From Opeltia flavorubescens (Eukaryota; Ascomycota; Lecanoromycetes; Teloschistales; Teloschistaceae): a stretch of DNA of 64,000 nt. The stretch lies in contig KE546974.1 in assembly GCA_000442125.1 (NCBI GenBank), forward strand, positions 1,426,001 to 1,490,000, read 5' to 3'. Under the pieces are notes generated by a model. It saw only the letters and a program-made list of their open reading frames with translations. It did no database searches and was not told the DNA's origin. Below, piece by piece: positions 21,689 through 32,614 of the stretch; positions within the stretch are counted from its first letter, which is position 1; each line of letters opens with the position of its first letter. Position numbers and translations under genes: made by a program.

Positions 21689-22322
21689 ATGGCGGATGAG
21701 AAGAATCCTCCTTATTCTCGTGCTTGGTATTTTCTTACTGCTTATAGTCCAGACACCCCTTGCCGTTGCTTTGGCCTAGCCTCTTTTCCTTGTTCCCAAT
21801 CCGCATACACCAAGGCTCCTTCCTTTCTTCAGATTCTCTCTTCTGTCTATCATCCTGCTCCAAGTCGTGCTGGTAACGATTCTCATCGGTTTTCTGTCCT
21901 CTGCGAGAGATCTGCATTTTGTGTTTGGGGTCTCATTGCTGCTCTGTCGCAATACATCTTTCAATTCTTCCTCCTACCTAGCCCTGTTGGTGCTCCCTGG
22001 CGGAGCTTGACCGTTCAACCCCAAATCCCACCACTCCTTATCGATCATGCTATCTCGTCCGCACCATCTTGTCCTTCAAGTGTTGTGGGCAACAACCGTT
22101 GTCGGCTTGTGGGTACGCTGGGGCTCTGCGTGTCTTCCCCCAGCCGATTCTTGTCGGACAACTCGCGCCCTCAACCCCAACCCGCCCACCCCCCCTGCCG
22201 CTGATGTTTCCAAGATCTCTCCGTTCGATGAGGACAATATGATCCCTTTCGGTGGTTGGGGCTTTCTGTGTTGTTGCTGCCAGGTTCCGAGCGCCGGAGC
22301 TCGAAGGAACCAGAGCTCATAG
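21689..22322 (+). CDS. Hypothetical open frames, possibly one gene
   Basis: A frame from ATG 21689 (171 codons) overlaps a second from ATG 22047 (91 codons) in another register. The second starts with a hydrophobic stretch (VLQVLWATTVVGLWVRWGSA), then a Pro-rich linker and a cluster FLCCCCQV near its end. Both are longer than most chance frames nearby. I cannot choose between them and see no domain. Confidence 0.25.
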
Positions 22323-22693
22323 TGAACGCCATTCCATAGTCCAGGGTTTCGTAAGAACTTTGTGTAGGGCAGGTAGACTGTAGGTTCGGAAGATTGAGGC
22401 TGTAGTGTGTGGGAAGGTTTCGCGGGTGGGCTTCGAAGTTGGGAGGAGGGTGTTGCGGAGCTCGATGGTTTAAAGAAGGCGGAGGCGGGGAAGGATCAGG
22501 TTGTTGGTTCTTGTAGCGGGCTGCGAGGTAGGATCATTTTTGTCATTTGGTAAGAGGTAAGTGTTGATGGTAGAAGGGTCGATGGTAGACTGGTTGTTGG
22601 TCTGGGGGTTTGGCGGAGGGGATCGTCGCCATCTGGGAGGATCGGGATCGGACAGAGGTGGAGACGGAATCAGCATGACAGCAATTAGCTGCT

Positions 22694-23023
22694 ATGAGCA
22701 GGAAGACATTATCGGTACACACTCTAAGGTATGCGTGCTTGCTCCTGATACTTCTCCAAGGTCTAATCTCGCCGTCAGGAAGGGTTAGTCTACAGGCTGG
22801 GCGGAGTTCGGAGTTCAACGACATGGTTTTCGTTTCATTTCTCACACACGATCAATCAAACACTACACTACGCCAATGCGCTACAACATACAAGCCTTCG
22901 ATTACGTCTATGATATCTACAAGGTTGAATGCATCTTGGTATCTATCCTACGCTATCCTATACCGTGCCTTGCCCTGGGAAACCACGACTCCCTGCGGAG
23001 ATGTAGGAGCAAAGATACATTAG
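22694..23023 (+). CDS. Hypothetical protein with a possible signal sequence
   Basis: A 109-codon frame includes the hydrophobic segment RYACLLLILLQGLISPSG close to the start, which could act as a signal or membrane anchor. No further motif is visible. A minus-strand frame (22845-22543) over the same bases is also open, so confidence is low. Confidence 0.22.
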   Translation: MSRKTLSVHTLRYACLLLILLQGLISPSGRVSLQAGRSSEFNDMVFVSFLTHDQSNTTLRQCATTYKPSITSMISTRLNASWYLSYAILYRALPWETTTPCGDVGAKIH

Positions 23024-23584
23024 GGCTGAAATAAATCGACACAGCTCGCCGCCAGCCTGCCATTCATGGTCTAGCCCCTGCCCATGCATATTCCAAGCCG
23101 CCGATGAGTCCAGTCTTCTTCCTCGGCCTCCATTCATCCTTTCATTCGTCGGTTTGCCATATTCCTCAACGCATCTATCCCATCTGACTCCTCCTATTCC
23201 TATTGCCATTCCTATTCTAGGACTCTTCCTTTTACCATCCCCCGGACCTTCTCTGTCATATGCTATGCCGCCGATGGATCTCTTGCAGCCATCTTCCCCA
23301 ACAATCAAGATGTTTCGCGTGTCACAATAGCTTTACCCACCGTCCCTGCCCCCATCCTAGACTCATGAATATAGATTTCTGAGGCGAAGACATCGTGATG
23401 GACTGACAATAGGCTATATCCGCGTCATCGTGACCCTTCTTCCCATCCTTCATCGTGATTTTTACTGCGTCTAGGGATCAGCTGATGCATTTGTGTAGCT
23501 ATGGGCGTGATTGTGGGCGGAGGGTGCGAATATTTAAAGAGCGGTTCTCCCCCGTGGAATTTTGCTTCTTCAAGTTCTTTTTCT

Positions 23585-23800
23585 ACTACCCTTTCATGGC
23601 ACAGTCTTTCCAATATATCATCTACAGCATGCTTGACAGATCTTATACTTTTCATGATTGTGTATATCTTTATCTATATTTATGTCCACTCTTCGATAGC
23701 ACAAGCCTTTCCAACATCTCGACCTTATCATACTTGACAGCTTTTATACTTCTCATGATTCTATATCTCTTTAACTATGTCCATGATATTCGGCTCCGCG
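23585..23800. repeat. ~100-bp tandem duplication
   Basis: CTTGACAGATCTTATACTTT at about 23630 is matched by CTTGACAGCTTTTATACTTC at about 23734. Flanking similarity includes CATGATT...TATATCT and TATGTCCA in both. There are two diverged units. Confidence 0.7.
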
Positions 23801-24024
23801 ATTTGTTTATGTCCTTTGGATATTTTTATATTCACCCGCCGTAAAGAGGCTATTGATACCAAAGCATAGCTTTCTACAGTAGACATGGGTTCCTTTGATC
23901 GAAAAAACAAGAACACGTCTACGGATGTCGATTCTGTCACATCCAAAGCTTCACGTACTGCCAGCAATCTACAGTCCCCTCCTCCTAATAAGACCTGTGC
24001 CAGGCATGTTTATTTTCCTTAATG

Positions 24025-24640
24025 TTTCCGGCTGATATTCTTTCGCATACTGAGATACAACATTTAAGATGACTCAAAGCCATAACGACATGGCATGCCC
24101 CTCTTCCGATATGTCTTGCGTAAAGCCATGACTATATAGTATGTTCCTCTTCTGATGTGCCATCAGCCATCACGCATTGGCATATCCCGCTTCTGATATT
24201 CATTGAGTTGAAGCCTTGTCATTCACTCGTAAGCATTTGCGATGCTGGAATCCAATATTTATAGTGACTCTCAGCCCTTACACTTTGGTATATCCCTCTT
24301 CTGATATGCCCTGCCTTGAGCCAACATGATATGGCATGTCCCTCTTCTGATATGCTTTGGGTTAAACCCTTTGACATTTATCGTAAGCATTTGCGACACT
24401 AGGATCTAGTATCCATAGTGACATCGAGTCATTATACTCTAGCGTATCCCTCTTCTGATATGTATGGCCTTAAGCCATTACGATATGGCAGGTCCCTTTT
24501 CTGATTGCTCTGGGTTGGACCATTTGACATTACCCACAAGCACTGGCGATAGTGATGTCGAGTCATCACACCCTAGCATATTCCCCTTCTGATATCCGTT
24601 GTGTCAAGTCTTTTGACATTACATGTAAGCATTCGCAAAC
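24025..24640. repeat. Higher-order tandem array (~150 bp) built on CTTCTGATATG
   Basis: The motif CCCTCTTCTGATATG and close variants occur near 24101, 24147, 24187, 24293, 24341, 24447, 24493 and 24583. Steps alternate at about 46 and 106 bp, giving a period of about 152 bp. A second landmark, TTGACATTTATCGTAAGCAT followed by TTGCGAC, recurs at 24217, 24374, 24525 and 24613. No coding frame crosses it. Confidence 0.8.
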
Positions 24641-24834
24641 ACATTGCATTACCGAGCGGGCTGAGATTCAGCCTGCCGAAGTCAAACAGTAGACTTTCGA
24701 ATCTTCTGGTTACACTCCATCAGACAAGGAGGAGCCTTGGTACAGAGGAGATTGAGAGAAATTCACACGTAAGAAACCTTCTTGCAGCGCATTGATGACA
24801 AACGAGATCGCGACTACGCATGTGGTTTTGAGAG

Positions 24835-25338
24835 ATGCTCATCTTCATCGTGTGTTGTTTTATGCCTGTTCTTATCCACCAAGCAGAAAATTCTCCTTCC
24901 AATGATTTGTTTCCAATGTGTCATGATGCTCGTCGTTTTCAAAATAGCGCGAGCGTCGGCAATTTGGCAGCCATTGCTCTGCCTTTTTCTTATCCGGGCT
25001 CTGTAGCCCCGGACAAGGTGCCTGTTCTAGCTTCATGCTCGGATTATATTTCTTCGACGGGGACTTCTTTTAAATACTCCTCGTCTTACGGAGTTCAGGA
25101 CTCCCCCAGCGATGCCGATGTTTCCAGTAACAGTAAATCTCCTACTAGATATTTTGCACGTCGTCACAGATCTTTGGTTTTTGGGAACATCCTTCCCTCT
25201 CGAAAGCCATACGTATATGAGATCATATCGTTGCATTTTCCCAACTCGAGAATCATTATACTCCTGTCGAGCACTATCACAGCAATGGAATTGTATACTG
25301 GTCATCATCAATCAAATAACACAAGTTCATTGACTTGA
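24835..25338 (+). CDS. Hypothetical Ser-rich protein (167 aa)
   Basis: The frame starts just after the CTTCTGATATG array and opens with a hydrophobic stretch (MLIFIVCCFMPVLIHQ) that could be a signal or anchor. A Ser/Asp-rich middle (SSSYGVQDSPSDADVSSNSK) follows. Length exceeds chance expectation only modestly, and there is no domain or paralogue. Confidence 0.3.
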   Translation: MLIFIVCCFMPVLIHQAENSPSNDLFPMCHDARRFQNSASVGNLAAIALPFSYPGSVAPDKVPVLASCSDYISSTGTSFKYSSSYGVQDSPSDADVSSNSKSPTRYFARRHRSLVFGNILPSRKPYVYEIISLHFPNSRIIILLSSTITAMELYTGHHQSNNTSSLT

Positions 25339-26064
25339 TTTGAATTTTCTCTTGCCGATGTTTGGCACGGATGTTGATCGCCATGCATGAACTTCCTGAC
25401 CTCGATCTTTCGTTGCTGCATGTGAATGTGACGTGATCATAGCTAGAGTCCGATGGACTGCAGTGATATGGCCACTGTATGCTTATCCTTTTCTTCAAGC
25501 CCCATCGCTCAGCGGACGACATCGTCATTGCTGTGAGATCAAGCAACCAAAAGCATACCAATACTGTGTCTATACGCATCCATGATATGACGAACACGTC
25601 GTTCTGGCAGGGATTTCGCGTCGTCACATCACCTTATGTGGTGCCGGTGTTTTGTGTTGTCATATTGACATATTCACTGTCTCATACATACATCTTGCCT
25701 GCCTCCAGAGCTGTATCCAATACTCAGCAAGTCGATACCTCGACTTTTATTGCCACTGCTGTAGACGGCGATGACAGCATTGTCATATAGATAAAGGCCA
25801 CGCGTTGGAAGAGCAACAGCGAGAGCCCTGGATGACCACGCCATGGGGGTCCAACAGAAAAGGCAATTAAATGCACACAGCGGCACAAGGACCTACGATT
25901 TTCCTCGATTACATCGCTGATACGTATATAGACCTTTTCTCAAAATCTCTTTTGGATGAAACCTTTTGTTTCCGTCAACCATACTTGCAGATTTTCCACA
26001 TTCTTATCTCGACATTTCGGAATTTCATTTTTATATCCACCGCATCATTATATCCACACATCGC

Positions 26065-26136
26065 GATGGCACCAAGCGAAGATGCCATGAAAGATCCCGA
26101 AGAATTGGCCGTCGAGCCGACGGATGAAGCTCCGTG
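26065..26136 (+). CDS. Very short acidic reading frame
   Basis: An ATG in good context (CGCGATGGC) opens 23 codons of acidic sequence (MAPSEDAMKDPEELAVEPTD). It could be a first exon, since AAGACTGGTAAGAC about 20 bp after its stop contains a GTAAGA donor. It may lead toward the gene remnant at 26349. Support is compositional only. Confidence 0.22.
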
Positions 26137-26348
26137 AAAGGATGAAGACTGGTAAGACATATTTGTGGAGGGAATCGGCGTGGGTTAGGGGACATTGACA
26201 ACGCCGATGGGATTCGTCCCTCGGTTCCTCTCACCCATTCCCATCTTCCCCTTTTTTTGAGCTCGGGCTCTACGACCCGCCAAACCGGACGTTGACTGAA
26301 AAGGTACCTATCAGTACACATATAGTCGCGCACAAGGAATCGATCAAC

Positions 26349-26670
26349 ATGACAAAACCTTCTTCCTCAGAGCGCAGCGCGATTGAGGCTTCAATACTAG
26401 AGATCATTACCTACCGATCACCTTTATCTTCAAGCGAAAGAAGCGCTCTGATCCTATTTACCCCAATGGCGAGGTCGTCTGGTACTTGACCATAACGGGG
26501 AAAAAGTCCGGCGGTTCAATAGCCTTCCCGCTACTTTCAATTTAAAAGCAGAGAGTGGACTGATCGAAGCATTATTCAGAGGAGATTCGCGAATACGGAG
26601 TGCTAATTTGGTGGCACGGATGCCTCATCAATGGCGGAAGGAAAAAGCCGGCGGAGGGTTCATCATTTAA
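26349..26670 (+). pseudogene. Frameshifted small conserved-looking fungal gene
   Basis: Three overlapping stretches in different frames read like one protein. SSSERSAIEASILEIITYR begins at the ATG at 26349. FKRKKRSDPIYPNGEVVWYL then TITGK follows at about 26420-26500, and RRFNSLPATFNLKAESGLIE then ALFRGDSRIRSANLVARMP runs to the stop at 26668. The second change of frame coincides with a GGGGAAAAAG run and looks like a one-base gain. The WYL...RFNSLPAT...EA.FR.D.RI...D/NLVARM layout resembles a common family of short uncharacterised leotiomycete proteins; this is memory of a pattern, not a named domain. Confidence 0.5.
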
Positions 26671-26719
26671 GAGTCGGCTGTTCTCAGCGAAAGAGAAAAA
26701 AAACCGCTATGGTTGTTCT

Positions 26720-27290
26720 ATCTAATTCTGAGGGATGATCCTTAAGTATTACGTTGCTGCATCTTATCGCTTCGCGTTTAACCACACGACATAGTGTCAG
26801 GAAGGGATTGTATATGGGACAACAATCCCGAGGAAGTTCCTCCAAACGAGTTTGCGGATGACGCAGATTGACGTAGAGGACTGACTTGCCTAGTGCGGTT
26901 GGATGAATCCACTTCTTCAATACATTCCAAAAAATGAGAGACGCACTCTGGCGTGCTGGCAATGGCATTGCTGTCGACACGCCGACAGCCTCCACCACTT
27001 GATAAAGCAGAGCCGATGTAATACGGCGACTTTATGCGTGTTATCTTCGACATATTATACAAAGAGGACCGATTATCTTTTGCTATCAAGCCTAAATCGC
27101 AAAAGCGGCCGAAAGGATAACGTACCCTGGGCATATCAAACGGAAAGATCCCCATGGGACCAGTCTCACCGCTTATTCGGAAGCAGTCTGCAATTAACGA
27201 GCAAGTCACTGGATAGCGTTTATCGCCCTCCCTCTGCCACCAAAAACCAAAATCAGCATATAACTATTCAGGGAACCTTGTGGTATTAAT
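26720..27290 (+). pseudogene. Remnant 1 of the IRKQSAI family
   Basis: Two segments recur elsewhere. First, 26790-26880 (GTGTCAGGAAGGGATTGTAT, coding a CQEGIVYGTTIPRKFLQTSL-like helix) matches 32295-32360. Second, 27135-27210 (TCAAACGGAAAGATCCCCAT, coding MGPVSPLIRKQSAINEQV) matches 30237-30315. Here the two segments are out of the order and frame they would need for one intact protein. I do not recognise the parent gene. Confidence 0.5.
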
Positions 27291-27515
27291 CAAGCGATCT
27301 AAAGAAGATGTATTGCCGGTCGACGTTAGCAATGTTCCGTCTCGAGACATGGAAACTACCGAGATCTGGATGTTCCCAGAAGTCACTAACCTCGCTGCTC
27401 GACGCAAAGTCAATTGTGCAAACATTATTGCGGAGCAGAAGGGCGAAGGCGGAGACGAGATGAGGAGACACGTTCAAGCGTTAGGCAACCTCATAGCACT
27501 CTTCAAATCAGTAAG
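27285..27515 (+). CDS. Possible exon, product unknown
   Basis: A continuous protein-like stretch includes TEIWMFPEVTNLAARRKVNC, EQKGEGGDEMRRHVQALGNL and IALFKS. It reaches a GTAAGT donor at 27511, and an acceptor-like TTTGACAG follows at about 27561. After it the frame meets a stop at once, so the 3' end is unclear. It directly follows remnant 1 of the IRKQSAI family and may be its continuation. Confidence 0.32.
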
Positions 27516-28154
27516 TCGCCCTATCGGCTCATGGTCATGGAGTCTGAGAGTGACTTTGACAGTAACTCCGACGAGTCCTGCGGTGGCACATAAACTATTT
27601 TCCTTACCGGATTTTTTAAACTTTCTCGGCAAGGAAATTTTGTGGCAATTTGCCTTGAGTGTGGTATATACCTTCTTCGGATTCTTATTTTCTATATTCA
27701 CAGTTTTGATTCTTGATGACAACCAAAATCTCCAGCGATGCTGGCTTCTCGAATAATTCTCCGCCCTCTTTTATTCTTTGCCAAACATTGCCTTCAGTCA
27801 TCTCCAGTATTTCGAAGTGTCGGAGCCATGATTTATGCTTTTCAGCCAGCACATAGTTACCCGAGAATGATCTCGACGAGCGTATCACCGCAGTTGAGAG
27901 ACAGATCCAAATGTTGGACGGACGAACCTCACGTCACTAGGTATGAAATGTCGTAAGCATGGTACTTAGCATATATGACTATGCTGTTGTCATAAGGCGA
28001 CTCTGGAGTTTGGAAACCAGAGTCAACTTTTTGTACAACGCGACTCTTATCCTTTCGTTTTGTGGGTACGGTGGTGGTCCACCTACAAGCTTCGACAACG
28101 GTGCAGCTGATGGTGTACTAGTGAATGAATATCCTCCACAAACTTGCTCTGGTG

Positions 28155-28350
28155 CTTCTTATGAAACATCGATACCTCGAATTACTATAAAGAAACTCCC
28201 GAGTGAGATCTCTTCGCGTTGAAGAAATGGAGCGACGTTACGAGCAAGTGACTGCTCAGGTCCAGTTGCATTCACGCGAAGTCAAGGCCCGATGTGGCCA
28301 AACAAAACCGCTTCAAGCGGAATACGAGAGCATGGGACTCGATGATTGAT
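28155..28350 (+). pseudogene. Coiled-coil gene fragment, copy 1
   Basis: The frame reads RSLRVEEMERRYEQVTAQVQ then LHSREVKARCGQTKPLQAEY and a stop near 28348. Charged heptad-like spacing suggests a coiled coil. The 108 bp at 28155-28262 are repeated at 28930-29037 in the same orientation. Confidence 0.5.
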
Positions 28351-28929
28351 TACGACTTTTGACTATCCCCCTGTACCTATGTTATATCCGCTGCACGGGC
28401 AGCGTTCATAGGACTGGGCTCCCTCCACTCCCAACAGCCACAAGTACTACGGACCGAGAGAAAAAGCAACTAATACTGTCTCTTTTCGAAGACGATGGCC
28501 GCACGGACTTCACGAATCATCCTGCCATCCTTCGTCGTATAAAATTAGAGCATACTGGGTATCTCCCATTAGGGCTTGCACAAGAAATTTTTCACAGACA
28601 TGGTTTGTCGTCTCTACATTTCTATATTCTTTGCGTCTCAAACTTGCGCATACTATCTTTCGTCCATTTTATATACGTTGTAAAATCTGCAGCCATGATG
28701 CATACAGACACAAAAATCAACTCAGCTCTATTTTCATACCGACTGGCGTTCTGAGGAACAGAAGACATATTCTTGTGTGATGGGGTCCAAACCCATTCAG
28801 TGATTGTGCCTGGTCTGGCGGGTTGCATCGTCAGAAGGTCAGGGTAGGATTTATCATTCAGTTGCTTAAAGCACTCCTTTGGATAAATGCATCCAAGAAC
28901 ACACAGACGCAGGAAAGTACTAACCTGTG

Positions 28930-29175
28930 AGGCTGATGAAACCTCGGTACCTCGATATTATGACAGGACTCCCGAGCGAGATCTCTTCGCATCGAAGAAA
29001 CAGAGCGACGCTACAAGCAAGTGACTGCTCAAGATCAGGCCTGGAGTACCAACGATCTGGGACGTCCGAATCATTCATGCCCTCAGTGCGCCTCGTATAG
29101 CCCACCGCGCTAAACTCCTCAGGCATTGTCGCCATACACACCAGTACCACCTCCGCCCGAAGTACCTACTATAGC
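28930..29175 (+). pseudogene. Coiled-coil gene fragment, copy 2
   Basis: This copy reads RSLRIEETERRYKQVTAQDQ and then diverges. A Pro-rich stretch, PQALSPYTPVPPPPEVPTIA, follows in another frame. It is about 775 bp downstream of copy 1. Confidence 0.5.
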
Positions 29176-29210
29176 ACCCAACCCGGTTTAAAGTAACGCC
29201 AGTCTTACCT

Positions 29211-29270
29211 AATACTCTCCGAATCGAGGAAATAGAGCGTCGCAGGTGCAGTTACATTCACGAGAAGTAT
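29211..29270 (+). repeat. Coiled-coil gene fragment, copy 3, internally deleted
   Basis: CGAATCGAGGAAATAGAGCG joined to GTGCAGTTACATTCACGAGA corresponds to two separated parts of copy 1 (28220 and 28260), with the segment between them missing. Confidence 0.5.
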
Positions 29271-29735
29271 TTACCAGGCTTGTTCCGCTAATCCGCCCTC
29301 GTCCCACCCCAATCATACAAGCAGAGTCCTAAAAGACGGCCCTGACTACTGCAGGACCAGCGCAAGACAGCTCCTAATTCAAACCATTCACAGCTGTGCA
29401 TGGCGAGTTCCACCCGGGCGCAAAAGGCTGACGACGCGATCAACGATCTCGTCTCCATGACCTGTCCGATCCAACACGACGCTTCGACGAAAATGTATCT
29501 ACCAATTCAAGGAGATATGGGCGGAGCAAGATTCAGCCCCAATGGCTATTGCCATTAAGCTTGTCCGAGTTTCCGTACGAGGAGTTCGCTCCGCAAGTAT
29601 AACCGAATTGAAGAAAGCGATATTGGACGGCGAAGAAATAGGCTTGTGGATTAGGGGTTGGGTGATATATATCTCGTAGTATAGCTTCAATGCAATGGAT
29701 ATTCCTTTTAAAACCTTGCAATTGCTGGTCGTGAA

Positions 29736-29770
29736 GTGACTCGTGGACCGCGATGTCCTTAAACTATTCC
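29736..29770 (+). repeat. 35-bp dispersed repeat, copy 1
   Basis: The 35 bp starting GTGACTCGTGGACCGCGATG are identical to 58821-58855. The second copy lies about 115 bp upstream of the WDAP family member C start, so the element may mark a promoter or 5' untranslated region. Confidence 0.9.
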
Positions 29771-30004
29771 GCTGAATCTTTTCTGTGGCAATTGATGGCA
29801 AGTATAATTAGAATTCTTGACAACATATCTGACGCCGATGATGGCATTGTATTCGCTAATCTCATTACTACCCTCGAGAACATTTTCTCCTGTCATATCA
29901 TTCCTAAACAATATCTCCATTACCATCTTTTTGTCCGACATCTACATTTCATTTCCTATGAGGTTAGCTCCTCAATACTTTCAAAGGCCATTTCCGATAG
30001 CACT

Positions 30005-30181
30005 TATGTCCGCTGCACGGGTAGCTCCATCTCATTCGATGAAATCTTCTGTTTCTCAAGGCTCCCCAGAATTCCCTTCTGGCGGCGAGCGACCTCAGTC
30101 AGCGTACCATCCCGACGAAGAACATAATTGCCGCGATTGCAAACCGCATGATATCGCGGATCTCGCCGCTTTGAACAGTTG
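30005..30181 (+). CDS. Possible short protein, unknown
   Basis: An ATG frame reads MSAARVAPSHSMKSSVSQGS and then a well-formed stretch, AYHPDEEHNCRDCKPHDIAD followed by LAALNS and a stop at 30180. Related bases with ISAARAAF occur at 28383. The Cys pair (C-R-D-C) could be structural, but no domain is recognised. Confidence 0.28.
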
Positions 30182-30199
30182 AAATCCTTGCTTTCTTCA

Positions 30200-30420
30200 A
30201 TGAACCCAGATTGGGCTGTTCCTCGTTCAACCGGGCATATCAAACGGAAAGATCTCCATGGGACCAATTTCTCATCGCTTAGTCGGAAGCAGTCTGCGAT
30301 TGACGAGCATGTCGCTATCTTGATAGTTGTGGAGTATTACGTTCGGGTTCTCGCCTGCTCGGTCATCAGGATCAAAATTCCTTTAAACACTTTCGTAGAA
30401 GCATCTCACGTCCACTGATT
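30200..30420 (+). pseudogene. Remnant 2 of the IRKQSAI family
   Basis: ATCAAACGGAAAGATCTCCA and following bases repeat 27135-27210 with one extra base, which changes the frame in the middle. The 3' part reads RKQSAIDEHVAILIVVEYYV then RVLACSVIRIKIPLNTFVEA to a stop. A YYV- start also appears at 26745, so the two remnants share at least three segments. Confidence 0.5.
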
Positions 30421-31384
30421 TGATTCAATCCGTCAGTTGCCACTCCAAAGCCTCTTCAACGTTCACAGATAACATGTATCCACGTCTACCGCTCACGAGG
30501 ATGATATGCCGTAAGCTTTTCAACTTTGACAGAGACCAATAGGTTCATGAGTGTACCCGTAATGGGGAGCTATTAAAGCTTCTGAGGAAGATCGAGAAAT
30601 GGACCGGTGGCATTCAGCGATGGAGATCAGGTCGCGTCTTGGTTGATTGTGGAATTCTGTGGTTCGGTACTCTCCTTAGAGAAAAGACGAGTGGATTCAC
30701 CGCGTCTAGGTTTACTGCCGTCTATATACGTATTCTCTTGATTTATGCAACTCTCTTCAGCATCTGTACCAACACTCTCTTTATTCCTTTTCGTTCCCCA
30801 CGGGGATTCCTTTATAATTGGTATGACATCGATTTTTCTTATCTTTCAACTCTAGTCTTACTATCACGACCAACATTGGAATCGCTCGTATAATTATCTC
30901 CGAAGCAAGCAATTCTTTCTCCTGCCAAGCAGCAATTTTCCTGAAGTTGCGTTGTCCGTATTTTTCGTTAAAGTTTGCCCATGCTTCAAGAAGATCCAAT
31001 ACTCAAGCCCGCTGGTGTGAAAAAAATCCATCCATTTATTGCGGCGGCTGATCATAGAAGGGTGTTTTCTCCACAGCAATGTGGAAAAACCCCTTCATGA
31101 AGACCAGTATTCATACCTCCGTGGATTTCTTCATCTCGTTGCAAGCAGACATTATTATTCCGAAGAGAATTTCTCTGGGGTCACGTTTTGCGGTGGTCCA
31201 TACATCGTGGATGAAACAAGCACATGATTCTTGACTCGATTGACGCTTTGCGAGAGACTGCTCTAGCACGCCGCGACATTTGTGGTGATGGGTGAATTGT
31301 TCATCCTTGTTGCCTACTCTCAATAACGAGAGCAGAGAAGGCAATCGACGTATCTATACCGGAATTTTTCATTCAGAATTCAAT

Positions 31385-31975
31385 ATGGCAGAAAAGACAA
31401 GAGAAGAAAAGCGAGCTGCATACGAACAGCGAATGGAAAGCCTTCGACAAAGCATGGCAGACAAGGATCAAAAAACAAAAGACCTCCAAAGCCAAATATC
31501 CTGGCACGACGAAGAAATGCAAAAGTGAGAAAATGCACAGGATGCACCACTGAACCAATACCTTGCCATGCTCCGGAACAGCACGGACCCTTTCCCCAAT
31601 GAACACGGAGGAGGGTCGACAGCGTCTGTCGGAAGCGCAAGAGGCGGACGATGTGCTGAAGCTTTTGAAGGAAGTAAAGAGACGTTTGATGCGGGAGAAG
31701 GGGAGATGGCAAGAGGAGTTAGAAGAACTTTATGAAGATATGTTGTGTTGCCGAGGGAGAGGGAGTTGAGGCCCTATCTTAGTTGGAAACCTTGCTCACA
31801 CACTCGACATCAATGCCACTTCTCAAGTCAAATCGGACTGCCGGATTGTACAATTGCCCTGCATCTCGCCAGTATAGAGCAGAGGAAGTCGGAATATGAA
31901 CAGAATCGATTGAAGCGATATCAGGAGATAGAAGCTCGGAAGAAGAGTGCTATGGCTTATCTTTCCTTATTATTT
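31385..31975 (+). CDS. Coiled-coil protein gene, probably three exons
   Basis: Exon 1 starts at ATG 31385 and reads MAEKTREEKRAAYEQRMESL then RQSMADKDQKTKDLQSQ. It ends at a GTGAGA donor at about 31526, followed by a CACTGAAC branch-like site and GGAACAG at about 31580. A second stretch reads RQRLSEAQEADDVLKLLKEV then KRRLMREKGRWQEELEELYE (about 31617-31740). A third has ASIEQRKSEYEQNRLKRYQE (about 31870-31945). All three are rich in Glu, Lys, Arg and Leu with heptad spacing. The first junction does not keep the best frame, so an exact model is not possible. There are no catalytic motifs; a structural or scaffold role is a guess from composition. Confidence 0.42.
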
Positions 31976-32289
31976 TACGGATACGTGAATGTTTTTCGCT
32001 TTTTGCGTTTCGAGGTCTGCATGGAATACCGGCTTTTATATTCTTCTATATAATATTTTTTATCATTTCTTCGCATCTAAATAGTATATATATCGTTTTT
32101 TCCACTTCCGACGATGAGTATCTAGTAGCTTCATGATTTTTATTCTCGTCCGATGGACTATTCTATACCAAGAATCTATCATTTACGACCAGTATCGTAA
32201 AAAACCTAACCTGAATATCACGCTTCAAAAGAAAAACAAGCAAGAAGAACTCAATGTGCCACACATACGTGTATTCGATGCCTTGTGGC

Positions 32290-32400
32290 CATCGCACAGT
32301 GTCAGAGAGGGATTGCATCTGGGATAATAATCCCAGAGAAGTTCCCCCGAGTAAGTCTTTAGATGACTCCTGATCTTGAGTCGGGACGTTGCTTACCACA
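32290..32400 (+). repeat. Remnant 3 of the IRKQSAI family
   Basis: GTGTCAGAGAGGGATTGCAT and the next 40 bp match 26793-26850. The implied peptide CQRGIASGIIIPEKFPRVSL parallels the copy at 26.8 kb. Confidence 0.5.
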
Positions 32401-32614
32401 GAAGCTTGGAAAGGGACCCCTATCTTTACATCTTCTTTCGATGGCTTTTGCTATGATTCGAGGAGATCTGGGAAGCAAGATCAGTGAAATCGATATGGCG
32501 ATTCCAGTATTTTCGGCCTTTCTCGCCACGGAGCGGCTTATATCTTCTGCAGATCCAACTCCTTATGGCTTTCGACATGCGGAATGAAGTTGTAAAATTT
32601 CGCTAGAACTGGCT

